Below, one piece after another: positions 15,867 through 24,551 of a stretch of DNA of 34,727 nt; position 1 is the stretch's first letter; every line of letters starts with the position of its first letter. Under the pieces are notes generated by a model. The model was given only the letters and a program-made list of their open reading frames with translations, ran no database searches and was not told the origin of the DNA. A program made the translations under genes and the position numbers. The stretch covers positions 1-34,727 of the forward strand of contig JBPOHD010000109.1 of the NCBI GenBank assembly GCA_052035955.1. The letters run 5' to 3'. The DNA comes from JAEUNJ01 sp052035955 (GTDB lineage: Bacteria; Pseudomonadota; Gammaproteobacteria; Burkholderiales; Rhodocyclaceae).

Positions 15867-16598
15867 GTGATTCCCTGGTTGCCCCGGGCCCACGTATTCC
15901 CGCCCCTCGACGAGGCCCTGGCCGAACCCAACGGCCTCCTCGCGGCCGGCGGGGACCTGGCCCCCGCACGTCTTCTGGCCGCCTACCGTCGAGGGATATT
16001 TCCCTGGTACAGCGCCGGCGACCCGATCCTGTGGTGGAGTCCCGATCCCCGAATGGTCCTGGTGCCGGGGGAGTTGCGCATCAGCCGCTCCTTTGCCCGC
16101 AGCCTGCGCAACCAGTCCTACGAGGTCCGACTGGACACGGCCTTCGGAGAATGCGTGGCGGCCTGCGCCACGATGCCGCGGGATGGCCAGCACGGCACCT
16201 GGATCACCGCGGAAATGCAGATTGCCTACGGCCGCCTGCATGAGCTCGGACATGCCCACAGCGTGGAGACCTGGGTCGACGGGAATCTGGCGGGAGGCCT
16301 CTACGGGATCGCCATCGGTCGCGCCTTCTACGGCGAGTCGATGTTCTCGCGCCGGCGCGACGCCTCGAAAATTGCCCTCGCGCACCTGTGCCGGCATCTG
16401 GAGGCGCTGGGTTTCGGCATAATAGATTGCCAGATGGAGACCCCGCACCTTCGTTCCCTGGGCGCCAGCCCGATACCGCGTCATGCGTTCGCGGCGCGTC
16501 TGGCCGCGCTCACGGTCGACGGGCCGCCCCCCGGCAGGTGGCCTGGCGGAGCGATCGATGGCGTATTTCGTCGCCAGGCCGGGACGGACGCGGCATGA
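15867..16598 (+). CDS. aat: Leucyl/phenylalanyl-tRNA--protein transferase
   Basis: Adds Leu or Phe to proteins with N-terminal Lys or Arg, marking them for ClpS/ClpAP degradation. The product has 243 residues, typical length. The family hallmark lies near the N-terminus: GLLAAGGDLAPARLLAAYRR, then GIFPWY and WWSPDPRMVL; later HSVETW, GGLYGIAIGRAFYGESMFS and DCQMETPHLRSLGA. The start is GTG at 15867, chosen because the protein family begins with IPWLPR and a GGAG site sits 8 bases upstream; the frame is open further upstream through the ATPase gene. The stop overlaps the bpt start (ATGA), so the two are translationally coupled. Confidence 0.95.
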   Translation: MIPWLPRAHVFPPLDEALAEPNGLLAAGGDLAPARLLAAYRRGIFPWYSAGDPILWWSPDPRMVLVPGELRISRSFARSLRNQSYEVRLDTAFGECVAACATMPRDGQHGTWITAEMQIAYGRLHELGHAHSVETWVDGNLAGGLYGIAIGRAFYGESMFSRRRDASKIALAHLCRHLEALGFGIIDCQMETPHLRSLGASPIPRHAFAARLAALTVDGPPPGRWPGGAIDGVFRRQAGTDAA

Positions 16599-17323
16599 CC
16601 TACCTGCGGGATCTGCCGCCGTTTCCGCTGCTCCAGTTCTATGCCACGGCTCCCTACGGCTGTTCCTACCTGCCTGGCCGGGTGGCCCGGTCCCAGGTTG
16701 CCACGCCTACCCACCTGATCGACGCCCCGACCTATGGGGAACTCGTCCGGGCAGGATTCCGCCGCAGCGGCGTCTTCACCTACCGGCCCTATTGCGACGC
16801 CTGCCGCGAGTGCGTTCCCGTGCGCATGGTGATCGCCGGGTTTCATCCGAACCGGGCCCAGCGACGAGCCCAGGCCAGGCATTCCGGGCTCACTGCGATC
16901 GAACGTCCGCTGGCCTTTCGCGAGGAGCACTACTCCCTCTATCAGCGCTACCAGGCCGCCCGCCATTGCGGCGGCGGCATGGACCAGGACAGCCGGGACC
17001 AGTACGCCCATTTCCTGCTCCAAAGCCATGTGGACAGCCGCCTGGTGGAGTTCCGCGACGGAGAGGAACTGTGCATGGTCAGCATCGTGGACATGCTCAG
17101 CGACGGCCTCTCCTCCGTCTATACCTTCTTCGATCCGGATCGCCGCAACGCCTCCTACGGCACCTACGCCATCCTGTGGCAGATAGCCCAATGCCGCCGC
17201 CTGGGCCTGCCTTACCTCTACCTGGGTTACTGGATCCGGGACAGCCGCAAGATGGCCTACAAAGGCAATTTCCGTCCCCTGGAAGGACTGCGCCTCGGCG
17301 AATGGGGGCTCCTCGACTCCTGA
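16595..17323 (+). CDS. bpt: Aspartate/glutamate leucyltransferase (bacterial arginyltransferase-like)
   Basis: Transfers Leu from Leu-tRNA to proteins with N-terminal Asp or Glu, feeding the same N-degron route as Aat. The product has 242 residues. The N-terminal domain shows YGCSYLPGRVARSQVATP and then YRPYCDACRECVPVRM (cysteines in CxxCxxC spacing typical of the ATE family). The C-terminal GNAT-like domain shows SSVYTFFDPD, SYGTYAILWQI, YLYLGYWIRDSRKMAYKGNFRPLE. The start ATG overlaps the aat stop by four bases. Gene order aat-bpt is the usual one in proteobacteria. Confidence 0.95.
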   Translation: MTYLRDLPPFPLLQFYATAPYGCSYLPGRVARSQVATPTHLIDAPTYGELVRAGFRRSGVFTYRPYCDACRECVPVRMVIAGFHPNRAQRRAQARHSGLTAIERPLAFREEHYSLYQRYQAARHCGGGMDQDSRDQYAHFLLQSHVDSRLVEFRDGEELCMVSIVDMLSDGLSSVYTFFDPDRRNASYGTYAILWQIAQCRRLGLPYLYLGYWIRDSRKMAYKGNFRPLEGLRLGEWGLLDS

Positions 17324-17327
17324 ATCG

Positions 17328-17351
17328 CGGCGAATGCTCGCGGCTTCGCCG
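17328..17351. terminator. Possible bidirectional terminator between bpt and the diguanylate cyclase gene
   Basis: CGGCGAA and TTCGCCG form a 7-bp stem around a 10-base loop in the 33-bp gap between two convergent genes. It is followed on the plus strand by TCTTCC, only a weak T-rich tail. Confidence 0.35.
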
Positions 17352-17356
17352 TCTTC

Positions 17357-18313
17357 CTAGTTGCAGGCGCTGCCGTCCAGCCGAAGGGATCCCCGACAGG
17401 CCACGCAACGCACATGGTTCTTGCCCGAACGCTTGGCCAGGTACATGCTCTCGTCGGCCATGCGCATCAGGGCGTCGATCTCCACCCCATCCTCCGGATA
17501 GAAGCTCATGCCGGCGCTGGCACCAAGCCGGGCCGGGCCATCGGCGAGTTCGACGGGTCCATTGACGGCGTCGATCAGTTTTCGGGCCACCGGCAAGGTC
17601 TCGCATCGGCTCTGGACGTCCTGCACCAGCACCACGAATTCGTCTCCGCCGACCCGGGCGACCGTGTCGGTTTCCCGTACGCACCGCCTCAGGCGGGCCC
17701 CGATTTCCCGCAACACGCCGTCGCCGGCCGTGTGACCGGCCCGGTCGTTGATCGGCTTGAATCCGTCCAGGTCCAGGAAGATGAGCGCGAATCCCTTGCC
17801 GCTGCGGCGCGAGCCTGCGATCGCCCGGTTGATCCGGTCGGCGAGGAGGATCCGGTTCGGCAGGCCGGTCAGGGAATCGTGGAGGGCCACGCGCCTCATT
17901 TCCTCCCGCGCCCGCACCTGTTCCGTCATGTCGGAAATCGCTGCCAGGACCGCCGGGCGCCCCCGCCAATCCACGCCATTGAGCCCAACCCGCCAATAAC
18001 GCGGCGCATCGACAAGGGCGGCCGGCCGCAGGTCGCAGAAATCGGGAAGGAAGCCGTTGCGCAACCACTGCCGATGTATGCCGAGGAGCCGCGGCCGCTC
18101 TTCCGCATCGACCAGATCGAGCAGGGGCCTCGATTCCAGTTCCCGGGCCGCAAGGCCGAACAGGCTTTCCGCCGCCGGGTTGACGAACCTCAGGAAGCCA
18201 TCCTGGGCGACCGCGATGCCGATGGGCGTCTCTTCCAGGATGCGCCGGTAGACCGAGTTACGGCCCGGCCGAACGCCGTCGCCAAAGACCGTCGCTGCAG
18301 TGCCCCCCGTCAT
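17357..18313 (-). CDS. PAS-GGDEF diguanylate cyclase
   Basis: Likely makes cyclic di-GMP from two GTP. The product has 318 residues with no transmembrane segment. A PAS domain spans about 20-130 (SVYRRILEETPIGIAVAQDG...ISDMTEQVRAREEM). The GGDEF domain (about 142-305) is intact: DLDGFKPINDRAGH (181-194), inhibitory-site RETD (213-216) exactly five residues before GGDEF (222-226). The last residues CVACRGS...SACN carry three cysteines. I chose the ATG at 18313 because AGGGGGGCGG lies just upstream and homology starts nearby; the frame extends much further upstream through pyrD. It is convergent with bpt and divergent from pyrD. The PAS ligand is unknown. Confidence 0.92.
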   Translation of the reverse strand: MTGGTAATVFGDGVRPGRNSVYRRILEETPIGIAVAQDGFLRFVNPAAESLFGLAARELESRPLLDLVDAEERPRLLGIHRQWLRNGFLPDFCDLRPAALVDAPRYWRVGLNGVDWRGRPAVLAAISDMTEQVRAREEMRRVALHDSLTGLPNRILLADRINRAIAGSRRSGKGFALIFLDLDGFKPINDRAGHTAGDGVLREIGARLRRCVRETDTVARVGGDEFVVLVQDVQSRCETLPVARKLIDAVNGPVELADGPARLGASAGMSFYPEDGVEIDALMRMADESMYLAKRSGKNHVRCVACRGSLRLDGSACN

Positions 18314-18409
18314 GCCGCCCCCCTGCTTCCCAATGGCATCGCATTGTGCCATAGGCATGAGTCCCGATGGCGACGCCGCGACGACGGCCGGCCGGGTAAA
18401 ATCCGCGCC

Positions 18410-19435
18410 ATGCTCCCCTATTGCCTCCTCCGCCCCATGGTCTTCGCCCTCGATGCCGAGGATGCCCATGACCTGACCATCGCCACCCTGAAGAGGGCCG
18501 GCGCCCTGCTGCCCCGGATGTCCGTCGACGCGGGTCCCCCGGTACCCGTGATGGGGCTGGCCTTTCCGAACCGGGTGGGACTTGCCGCCGGCCTCGACAA
18601 GAACGGCGAATGCCTGGATGCCTGGTTCCGCCTGGGATTCGGATTCGTGGAAATCGGCACCGTGACGCCGCGGCCCCAACCCGGCAATCCTAGGCCCCGC
18701 CTGTTCCGGTTGCCCACCGTCGAGGGCATCATCAACCGCATGGGCTTCAACAACCTGGGGGTGGACCACCTGGTCGCCCGGGTCCGGGAGGCACGCCAGC
18801 GCGGCGTGCGCGGCATCGTCGGCATCAACATCGGGAAGAACTTCGACACTCCCATCGAGCGGGCGGCCGACGACTACCTGGCCTGCATGGACAAGGTGTA
18901 TGCCCATGCCGATTACATCACCGCCAACATTTCCAGTCCGAACACGAAGAATCTCCGCCAGTTGCAGGGCGAATCGGAACTCGATGCCCTGCTCGCCGCC
19001 CTGATGGCCCGCCGTGCGTCCCTGGCCCAGGAACACGGCCGGCAGGTGCCTCTCGCCCTGAAGATCGCTCCCGACCTGGACGGCGTCCAGATCGCCCAGA
19101 TCGCCGACGCACTGCGCCGGCACCGTATCGATGCGGTCATCGCCACCAACACCACCCTGTCCCGGGAGGGCGTCGAGGCCCTGCCCCACGGACAGGAGGC
19201 GGGCGGCCTCTCCGGCGCACCGGTCTTCGAACGTTCCACGGCCGTCGTCCGCGACCTGGCCGCGGCCCTGGCCGGCGAGGTGCCGATCATTGCCGCCGGT
19301 GGCGTCACCGAGGGGCGGCGCGCCGTGGCCAAGCTGGAGGCCGGCGCGCGCCTGGTCCAGCTCTACTCGGGGCTGATCTATCGCGGCCCGGGGCTGGTGC
19401 GGGAGTGCGTCGCCGCCACCCGGGGGTTCCGGTGA
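18410..19435 (+). CDS. pyrD: Dihydroorotate dehydrogenase (quinone), class 2
   Basis: Oxidises dihydroorotate to orotate in pyrimidine synthesis, passing electrons to the quinone pool; peripheral on the inner membrane. The product has 341 residues. The hydrophobic N-terminal membrane-contact part is LPYCLLRPMVFALDAEDAH. FMN and substrate motifs are GLAAGLDKNGE (58-68), TVTPRPQPGNPRPRLFRLP, NRMGFNN, and NISSPNT with Ser175 as the class 2 catalytic base. TNTTLSREG and the IIAAGGVTEG FMN-phosphate loop follow. A TAAAAT hexamer lies 7 bases before the ATG but has no matching -35. The stop overlaps the GTG of the alanine dehydrogenase gene. Confidence 0.96.
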   Translation: MLPYCLLRPMVFALDAEDAHDLTIATLKRAGALLPRMSVDAGPPVPVMGLAFPNRVGLAAGLDKNGECLDAWFRLGFGFVEIGTVTPRPQPGNPRPRLFRLPTVEGIINRMGFNNLGVDHLVARVREARQRGVRGIVGINIGKNFDTPIERAADDYLACMDKVYAHADYITANISSPNTKNLRQLQGESELDALLAALMARRASLAQEHGRQVPLALKIAPDLDGVQIAQIADALRRHRIDAVIATNTTLSREGVEALPHGQEAGGLSGAPVFERSTAVVRDLAAALAGEVPIIAAGGVTEGRRAVAKLEAGARLVQLYSGLIYRGPGLVRECVAATRGFR

Positions 19436-20538
19436 TCGTCGGCTGCCCGCGGGAGACCAAGAACCACGAGTACCGGGTCGGCCTGACGCCCGGCGGTGCC
19501 CACGCGCTCGTCCTGGCCGGGCACGCGGTGCTGGTCGAGAAGGACGCCGGAGCGAAAGTGGGCCTGGCCGACGAGGCCTACCGGCAGGCCGGGGCGACCA
19601 TCGTCGAGACGCCGGCCGAAGTCTATGGGCGCAGCGACCTGGTGATCAAGGTCAAGGAACTGCAGCCGCCGGAATACGCCCTGACCCGGCCGGGCCAGAT
19701 CCTCTACTGCTACCAGCACCTGGCCCCCGATCCCGACCTGCTGCGGCACATGCTCGACAGCGGCCTCTCCTGCGTCGCCTACGAGACCGTGACCGATGCC
19801 CGCGGCGAATTGCCTCTCCTGGCGCCCATGTCCCGCATCGCCGGACGCCTGGCGCCGCAGATGGGCGCCTGGGCCCTGCAGATGGCCAATGGCGGCTCCG
19901 GCGTCCTGCTCGGCGGAGTCCCGGGCGTACTGCCGGCGAAGGTCGTCGTGATCGGCGCCGGCAACGTCGGCGCCGAGGCGACGCGCATCGCCGTCGGCAT
20001 GGGCGCCGATGTGACCGTGATCGACCGGGGCCTGGAGAAGATCGAGCGGCTCGACGCGCTCTACGGGGGCCGCATCAAGACCATGGTCGCCGAACCCCTG
20101 GCCCTGGCCGATGCCGTGGCCGGGGCCGACCTGGTCGTGGGTGCCGTCCTCATCCCCGGCAAGCTTTCGCCGAAACTGGTCTCGCGGGACCTGCTGCGGC
20201 GCATGCGCCCCGGTTCCGTGATCGTGGACGTGGGCATCGACCAGGGGGGCATCTCGGAGGCCTCCCGGCCGACCTCCCATTCCGACCCGGTCTTCGTCGA
20301 GGATGGCGTCGTGCATTATTGCGTCCCCAACATGCCTTCCGCCGTGGCCCGCACGGCCACCCTGGCCCTGACCCAGGCGACCCTGCCCCACGCCCTGGCC
20401 CTGGCCAGCGGGGGCCTTGCCGGTGCTCTGGCCAGTGACCCGGGACTCGCCGCCGGCCTGCAGGTTCATGCCGGACAAGTCACCCACGCCGGCCTGGCCG
20501 AAGACACCGGCCTTTCCTTCCAGGCCGCCTGCCTGTGA
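19432..20538 (+). CDS. ald: Alanine dehydrogenase
   Basis: Interconverts L-alanine and pyruvate plus ammonia with NAD(H). The product has 368 residues from a GTG at 19432 that overlaps the pyrD stop (GTGA). The N-terminus IVGCPRETKNHEYRVGLTP is characteristic; Lys75 (KVKELQPPEY) and His96 (CYQHLAPD) are the conserved catalytic pair. The Rossmann loop is VIGAGNVGAEATRIA, and VDVGIDQGG carries the catalytic Asp near residue 270. A longer reading from an ATG-like start 27 bp upstream would only add residues with no similarity. The tight overlap implies cotranscription with pyrD, an unusual partner. Confidence 0.95.
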   Translation: MIVGCPRETKNHEYRVGLTPGGAHALVLAGHAVLVEKDAGAKVGLADEAYRQAGATIVETPAEVYGRSDLVIKVKELQPPEYALTRPGQILYCYQHLAPDPDLLRHMLDSGLSCVAYETVTDARGELPLLAPMSRIAGRLAPQMGAWALQMANGGSGVLLGGVPGVLPAKVVVIGAGNVGAEATRIAVGMGADVTVIDRGLEKIERLDALYGGRIKTMVAEPLALADAVAGADLVVGAVLIPGKLSPKLVSRDLLRRMRPGSVIVDVGIDQGGISEASRPTSHSDPVFVEDGVVHYCVPNMPSAVARTATLALTQATLPHALALASGGLAGALASDPGLAAGLQVHAGQVTHAGLAEDTGLSFQAACL

Positions 20539-20600
20539 GACGGGCCCGGCCGGTCAGGCGCCGGTCAGCCGGAAAGCCAGTCTCCGTGCGGGCCCAAGGG

Positions 20601-20629
20601 TTGTCCACCCAACCGTCTGATGGGATAAT
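20601..20629 (+). promoter_or_regulatory. Candidate sigma-70-type promoter of the rnf operon
   Basis: TTGTCC (20601-20606) and GATAAT (20624-20629) have 17-bp spacing, about 49 bp upstream of the rnfA ATG. It lies in the 139-bp gap after ald, the only sizeable gap before the long plus-strand cluster. Confidence 0.65.
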
Positions 20630-20677
20630 CCGCCCCCTGTCCGCCATCCGCGAACCCCGGGGCTCGGCTCCCCGCCC

Positions 20678-21262
20678 ATGACCGCCTATCTCTTCGTCCT
20701 GCTCGGCGCCGTTCTCGTCAACAACGTCGTCCTCGTCCGCATTCTCGGCCTCTGTCCCTTCATGGGGGTTTCCAAGAAGCTGGAGACCGCGGTTGGCATG
20801 GGGGCGGCCACGACCTTCGTCCTGACGCTGGCCTGCGGCACCAGCTACGTCATCGACCATTGGCTGCTGCTTCCCTACGACCTCGAGTACCTGCGCACGC
20901 TCTCCTTCATCGTCACCATCGCCGCCATCGTCCAATTGACCGAACTGGTGATCCAGAAGACGAGTCCGGTGCTGCACCAGGTCCTGGGCATCTACCTGCC
21001 CCTGATCACCACGAACTGCGCCGTTCTCGGCGTCCCCCTGCTCAATGTCGGGCTTCGCCACGATTTCGTCGAATCCCTGGTTTTCGGCTTCGGTTCGGCC
21101 ATCGGCTTCACCCTCGTGCTGGTGCTGTTCTCCGGCGTCCGGGAACGCCTGGAGGGGGCCGACGTGCCCGTGCCGTTCCGTGGCACGGCGATCGCGATGG
21201 TGACCGCCGGCCTCATGAGCCTGGCATTCATGGGATTCGCCGGCCTGGACAAGTACAAGTAG
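20678..21262 (+). CDS. rnfA: Electron transport complex subunit RnfA/RsxA
   Basis: Integral membrane subunit of the ion-translocating Rnf (Rsx) complex, which couples ferredoxin:NAD electron transfer to ion movement; in enteric bacteria the Rsx version keeps SoxR reduced. The product has 194 residues with about six hydrophobic helices. Conserved NNVVLVRILGLCPFMGVSKK (about 14-33) and ITTNCAVLGVPLLN contain the cysteines (Cys25, and Cys in TNCAV) that in RnfA/RnfE bind a membrane-embedded iron-sulfur cluster. First gene of the rnfABCDGE cluster; its stop is directly followed by the rnfB ATG. Confidence 0.96.
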   Translation: MTAYLFVLLGAVLVNNVVLVRILGLCPFMGVSKKLETAVGMGAATTFVLTLACGTSYVIDHWLLLPYDLEYLRTLSFIVTIAAIVQLTELVIQKTSPVLHQVLGIYLPLITTNCAVLGVPLLNVGLRHDFVESLVFGFGSAIGFTLVLVLFSGVRERLEGADVPVPFRGTAIAMVTAGLMSLAFMGFAGLDKYK

Positions 21263-21823
21263 ATGCTGGCGGCGCTTCTCGTCATGGCCATCGGCGCCGT
21301 CATCCTCGGCGCGGCCCTCGGCTACGCCTCGGTGAAGTTCAAGGTCGAGGGCGATCCCCTGGTCGAGAAGATCGACGCCATCCTGCCCCAGACCCAGTGC
21401 GGTCAGTGCGGATATCCCGGCTGCAAGCCCTACGCCCAGGCCGTCGCCAAGGGCGAGGCCGACATCAACCAATGCCCCCCGGGAGGAGAGGAGGGCATCC
21501 GCAAGCTGGCCGACCTGCTGGGCCGGGAATTCAAGCCCCTTTCGGCCGAGCACGGCGTCGAGAAACCGAAGAGCGTCGCCCTGATCGACGAGAACCTCTG
21601 CATCGGCTGCACCCTCTGCATCCAGGCCTGTCCGGTCGATGCGATCGTCGGCGCCGCCAAGCAGATGCACACCGTCGTCGCCTCCCAGTGCACCGGTTGC
21701 GAGCTCTGCCTGCCGCCCTGCCCCGTCGATTGCATCGTCATGACGCCGGTCGGCGAGGACGTGGAAACCTGGAAATGGAAGTACCCGGTGTTTGCGATCC
21801 GGCCCCAGCAGAGGAGGGCCTGA
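21263..21823 (+). CDS. rnfB: Electron transport complex subunit RnfB (ferredoxin-type)
   Basis: Iron-sulfur electron carrier of the Rnf complex. The product has 186 residues. An N-terminal membrane helix (about 2-22) is followed by a Fes-type [4Fe-4S] domain with Cys46, Cys49, Cys54 and Cys71 (CGQCGYPGC...NQCPPGG), then two ferredoxin motifs: Cys113-116-119-123 (CIGCTLCIQACPVDAI) and Cys143-146-149-153 (CTGCELCLPPCPVDCI), with an extra Cys157. The length matches the short proteobacterial RnfB. The stop overlaps the rnfC ATG by one base. Confidence 0.96.
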   Translation: MLAALLVMAIGAVILGAALGYASVKFKVEGDPLVEKIDAILPQTQCGQCGYPGCKPYAQAVAKGEADINQCPPGGEEGIRKLADLLGREFKPLSAEHGVEKPKSVALIDENLCIGCTLCIQACPVDAIVGAAKQMHTVVASQCTGCELCLPPCPVDCIVMTPVGEDVETWKWKYPVFAIRPQQRRA

Positions 21824-23523
21824 TGCTGCGGCGCCTGTTCGGATTCCACGGCGGGGTCAAGCCGGCCGGCCACAAGGCGGACTCGACCCGGCAGCCCATC
21901 GGCCATGTGCCCCTGCCCCCGGAGTTGGTGATTCCGCTGCACCAGAGCATCGGCGGGCCGCCGCATCCCCTGGTCGAGGCCGGCGAGAAGGTCCTGAAGG
22001 GGCAATTGATCGGCGGCCCGGACGGCCACGTCTCGACCTCGGTCCACGCCTCCACTTCCGGCACCGTCAAGGCCGTGGAAATGCGGCTGATGCCCCATAC
22101 CTCGGGCCTTTCAGCCCTCTGCGTGGTCATCGAGCCGGACGGCGCCGAGGAATGGATCCCCCATGACCCCGTGCCCTGGCGCGGGATGGACGCGGACGGC
22201 GTGCGCGACGCCCTGCGCGACGCGGGCGTTGTGGGTCTCGGCGGCGCCGTCTTCCCCTCCCACCTCAAGGTCAATCCCGGCAAGCACGGGAAGCTCGATA
22301 CCCTGGTGATCAACGGCGCCGAATGCGAGCCCTTCATCACCTGCGACGACATGCAGATGAGGGAACGCGGCGACGTGGTCGTCAAGGGCGCCGCCATCCT
22401 GGGCGACCTCACCAGGGCCGCCCGGATCCTGATCGGCATCGAGGACAACAAGCCCGAGGCCATTGCCGCGATGCAGGCCCGCGTCGCCGTCCAAGGAGAT
22501 TCCCGGATCGAGGTCGTTCCCGTGCCGACCCGCTATCCGGCCGGCGGCGCCAAGCAACTCATCCGCGTCCTGACGGGCATCGAGGTGCCCCACGGGGAGC
22601 GCTCCACCGACTACGGCGTGCAGTGCTTCAACACGGGTACGGCACTGGCCGTCTTCGAGGCGCTCGAGTTGGGCCGGCCCCTGGTCTCCCGCATCGTCAC
22701 CGTCGCCGGCCACGTGGACAATCCCCGCAACTACGAGGTCCCTTTCGGGACGCCCATGTCCCACGTGATCCGATTGTCGCAGGCCCGCCCCGGCGCCGAC
22801 CGGGTGATCATGGGCGGACCGATGATGGGCTTCGTCATGCCCGCCGACTCGGTGCCCGTGGTCAAGGCCACCAACTGCATCCTCGTCGGGTCCCCCGAAC
22901 TGTTCCCGCCGCCGGCGCCGGAAATGCCCTGCATCCGTTGCGGAGAGTGCGCCAAGGCCTGCCCGGCCGACCTGCAACCCTTCGAACTCTACTGGTTCTC
23001 CAAGGCGAAGATATTCGGCAAGGCCCAGGAATACCATTTGTTCGACTGCATCGAATGCGGATGCTGCGCCTACGTCTGTCCGTCGCGCATCCCCCTCGTC
23101 GACTACTACCGTTTCGCGAAGAGCGAGATCTGGGCGCGGGAGAGGGAAAAGACCGCGGCAGACGAAGCCCGGGAGCGCTACGAGTTCCGGCTCCTGCGAG
23201 AGGAACGCGAGAAGCAGGAGAAGGCGGCCAAGCTCGCGGCCAAGGCAGCCGCGACACGCGAGAAACTGGCCGCCGGCCAGAATGCCGCCGCGGGGGACGC
23301 CACCGCCCTGTCGCCGGCGTCGCCGGCCAGCCCGGACGAGGCGAAGAAGGCCCTGATCGCGGCCGCCCTCGAGAAGGCGCGGGCCCAGAGGGAAGCGATC
23401 GGCGATCCGGCCAATACGACGCGCCTGACGGCCGAGCAACAGGCCCAGGTCGACGCCATCGAGGCGCGCCGTGCCCACGTAAGAGAGGTCGCCCAGTCGG
23501 TACGGCGCAAGGACGACCCATAG
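21823..23523 (+). CDS. rnfC: Electron transport complex subunit RnfC, with C-terminal Lys/Ala-rich extension
   Basis: Peripheral NADH-binding, FMN- and Fe-S-containing subunit. The product has 566 residues. The flavin/NADH part has GLGGAVFPSHLKVNPG (about 138-153), NGAECEPFITCDD and AGGAKQLIRVLTG; two [4Fe-4S] sites follow, Cys370-373-376-380 (CIRCGECAKACPADL) and Cys409-412-415-419 (CIECGCCAYVCPSRI). After about residue 445 comes an extension rich in Lys, Glu and Ala (EREKQEKAAKLAAKAAA...) predicted as a charged helix or coiled coil, as in other proteobacterial RnfC. The ATG overlaps the rnfB stop; the frame is open further upstream but only as a shadow of rnfA and rnfB. Confidence 0.95.
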   Translation: MLRRLFGFHGGVKPAGHKADSTRQPIGHVPLPPELVIPLHQSIGGPPHPLVEAGEKVLKGQLIGGPDGHVSTSVHASTSGTVKAVEMRLMPHTSGLSALCVVIEPDGAEEWIPHDPVPWRGMDADGVRDALRDAGVVGLGGAVFPSHLKVNPGKHGKLDTLVINGAECEPFITCDDMQMRERGDVVVKGAAILGDLTRAARILIGIEDNKPEAIAAMQARVAVQGDSRIEVVPVPTRYPAGGAKQLIRVLTGIEVPHGERSTDYGVQCFNTGTALAVFEALELGRPLVSRIVTVAGHVDNPRNYEVPFGTPMSHVIRLSQARPGADRVIMGGPMMGFVMPADSVPVVKATNCILVGSPELFPPPAPEMPCIRCGECAKACPADLQPFELYWFSKAKIFGKAQEYHLFDCIECGCCAYVCPSRIPLVDYYRFAKSEIWAREREKTAADEARERYEFRLLREEREKQEKAAKLAAKAAATREKLAAGQNAAAGDATALSPASPASPDEAKKALIAAALEKARAQREAIGDPANTTRLTAEQQAQVDAIEARRAHVREVAQSVRRKDDP

Positions 23524-23534
23524 CAGCGAATTCC

Positions 23535-24551
23535 ATGCTCAACAACTCCCCATTCTTCCGCCAGCCGGCCAGCGTGCGCAGCGTCATGCTCCGGGTCCTG
23601 GTTGCCCTGTTGCCCGGGGTCGCCGCCTACGTCTGGTTCTTCGGCGGCGCGATCCTGGTGCAGCTGGCGATCGCCTCCGTCGCCGCCCTGGCCGCCGAGG
23701 CGGCGATGCTCGCCGTGCGGCGCAAGCCGGTCTGGATATTCCTTTCCGACGGCAGCGTCCTCGTCACGGCATGGCTCATTGCCCTCACCTTTCCGCCCAT
23801 CGCGCCCTGGTGGCTGACGGCATCGGCCACCGTGTTCGCCGTGGTCGTCGCAAAGCATCTCTACGGCGGGCTGGGCCAGAATCCGTTCAATCCGGCCATG
23901 GTCGCCTTCTGCGTCATGATCGTCGCCTACCCCCAGCTCATGTCCCAGTGGCCGGCCGTGGGCTTCACCGATTTCCCCGCCCAGATGCAGATGGTGTTCG
24001 GCGAGCGCAGCCTGGACGCCGTGGTGATGGCGACACCCCTCGATTTCCTGCGGACCCAGCTGCATACGGAGGAGGCCCGCGCGACCGTCGCCGCGGTCCT
24101 CGGTTCCGGCGCTACCTTCGGCAACATCGGCGGCAAGGGTTGGGAATGGATCGCCGGCTGCTACCTCCTCGGAGGGCTCTGGCTTGTCCAGCAGCGCATC
24201 ATCACCTGGCACATTCCCGCAGCCTTCCTGGCCACCCTGGTCGCCGTCTCCGGCATCGCCCAGATCGTCGATGCGAGCCGTTTCGCCGGCCCCCTGTTCC
24301 ATGCCCTGACCGGTGGCGCCATGCTCGGTGCCTTCTACATTGCCACCGACCCGGTATCCGGAGCCACCACGCCGCGCGGCAAGCTGGTATTCGCGGCCGG
24401 AATCGCCTTGCTGACCTGGGTCATCCGAACCTTCGGCGCCTACCCCGATGGCATTGCCTTCGCGACCCTGCTGATGAACATCTGCGTTCCCCTGATAGAC
24501 ATGTGGACCCAGCCGCCCGTGTTCGGCCACAAGAAGGAAGGGCAGTCGTGA
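23535..24551 (+). CDS. rnfD: Electron transport complex subunit RnfD
   Basis: Membrane flavoprotein of the Rnf complex (NqrB/RnfD family). The product has 338 residues with roughly nine or ten hydrophobic segments. Landmarks are MLNNSPFFRQPASVRSVM at the N-terminus, GGLGQNPFNPAMVAF (about 111-125), DAVVMATPLDFLRTQ (161-175) where Thr167 is the expected covalently flavinylated residue, NIGGKGWEWIAGCYLLGG, and TDPVSGATTPRGK near the C-terminus. It starts 11 bases after the rnfC stop and ends overlapping the rnfG GTG (GTGA). Confidence 0.94.
   Translation: MLNNSPFFRQPASVRSVMLRVLVALLPGVAAYVWFFGGAILVQLAIASVAALAAEAAMLAVRRKPVWIFLSDGSVLVTAWLIALTFPPIAPWWLTASATVFAVVVAKHLYGGLGQNPFNPAMVAFCVMIVAYPQLMSQWPAVGFTDFPAQMQMVFGERSLDAVVMATPLDFLRTQLHTEEARATVAAVLGSGATFGNIGGKGWEWIAGCYLLGGLWLVQQRIITWHIPAAFLATLVAVSGIAQIVDASRFAGPLFHALTGGAMLGAFYIATDPVSGATTPRGKLVFAAGIALLTWVIRTFGAYPDGIAFATLLMNICVPLIDMWTQPPVFGHKKEGQS

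Noticed and set aside
18397..18402. TAAAAT as a leaderless promoter for pyrD
   Set aside because: No -35-like hexamer at 16-18 bp upstream, so not listed as a promoter.
24104..24118. SGAT motif (residues 191-194) in RnfD as the flavin attachment site
   Set aside because: It lies in the NIGGKG region; the position matching the known RnfD flavin threonine is Thr167 in MATPLD. SGAT here, and again near SGATTPRGK, looks coincidental.
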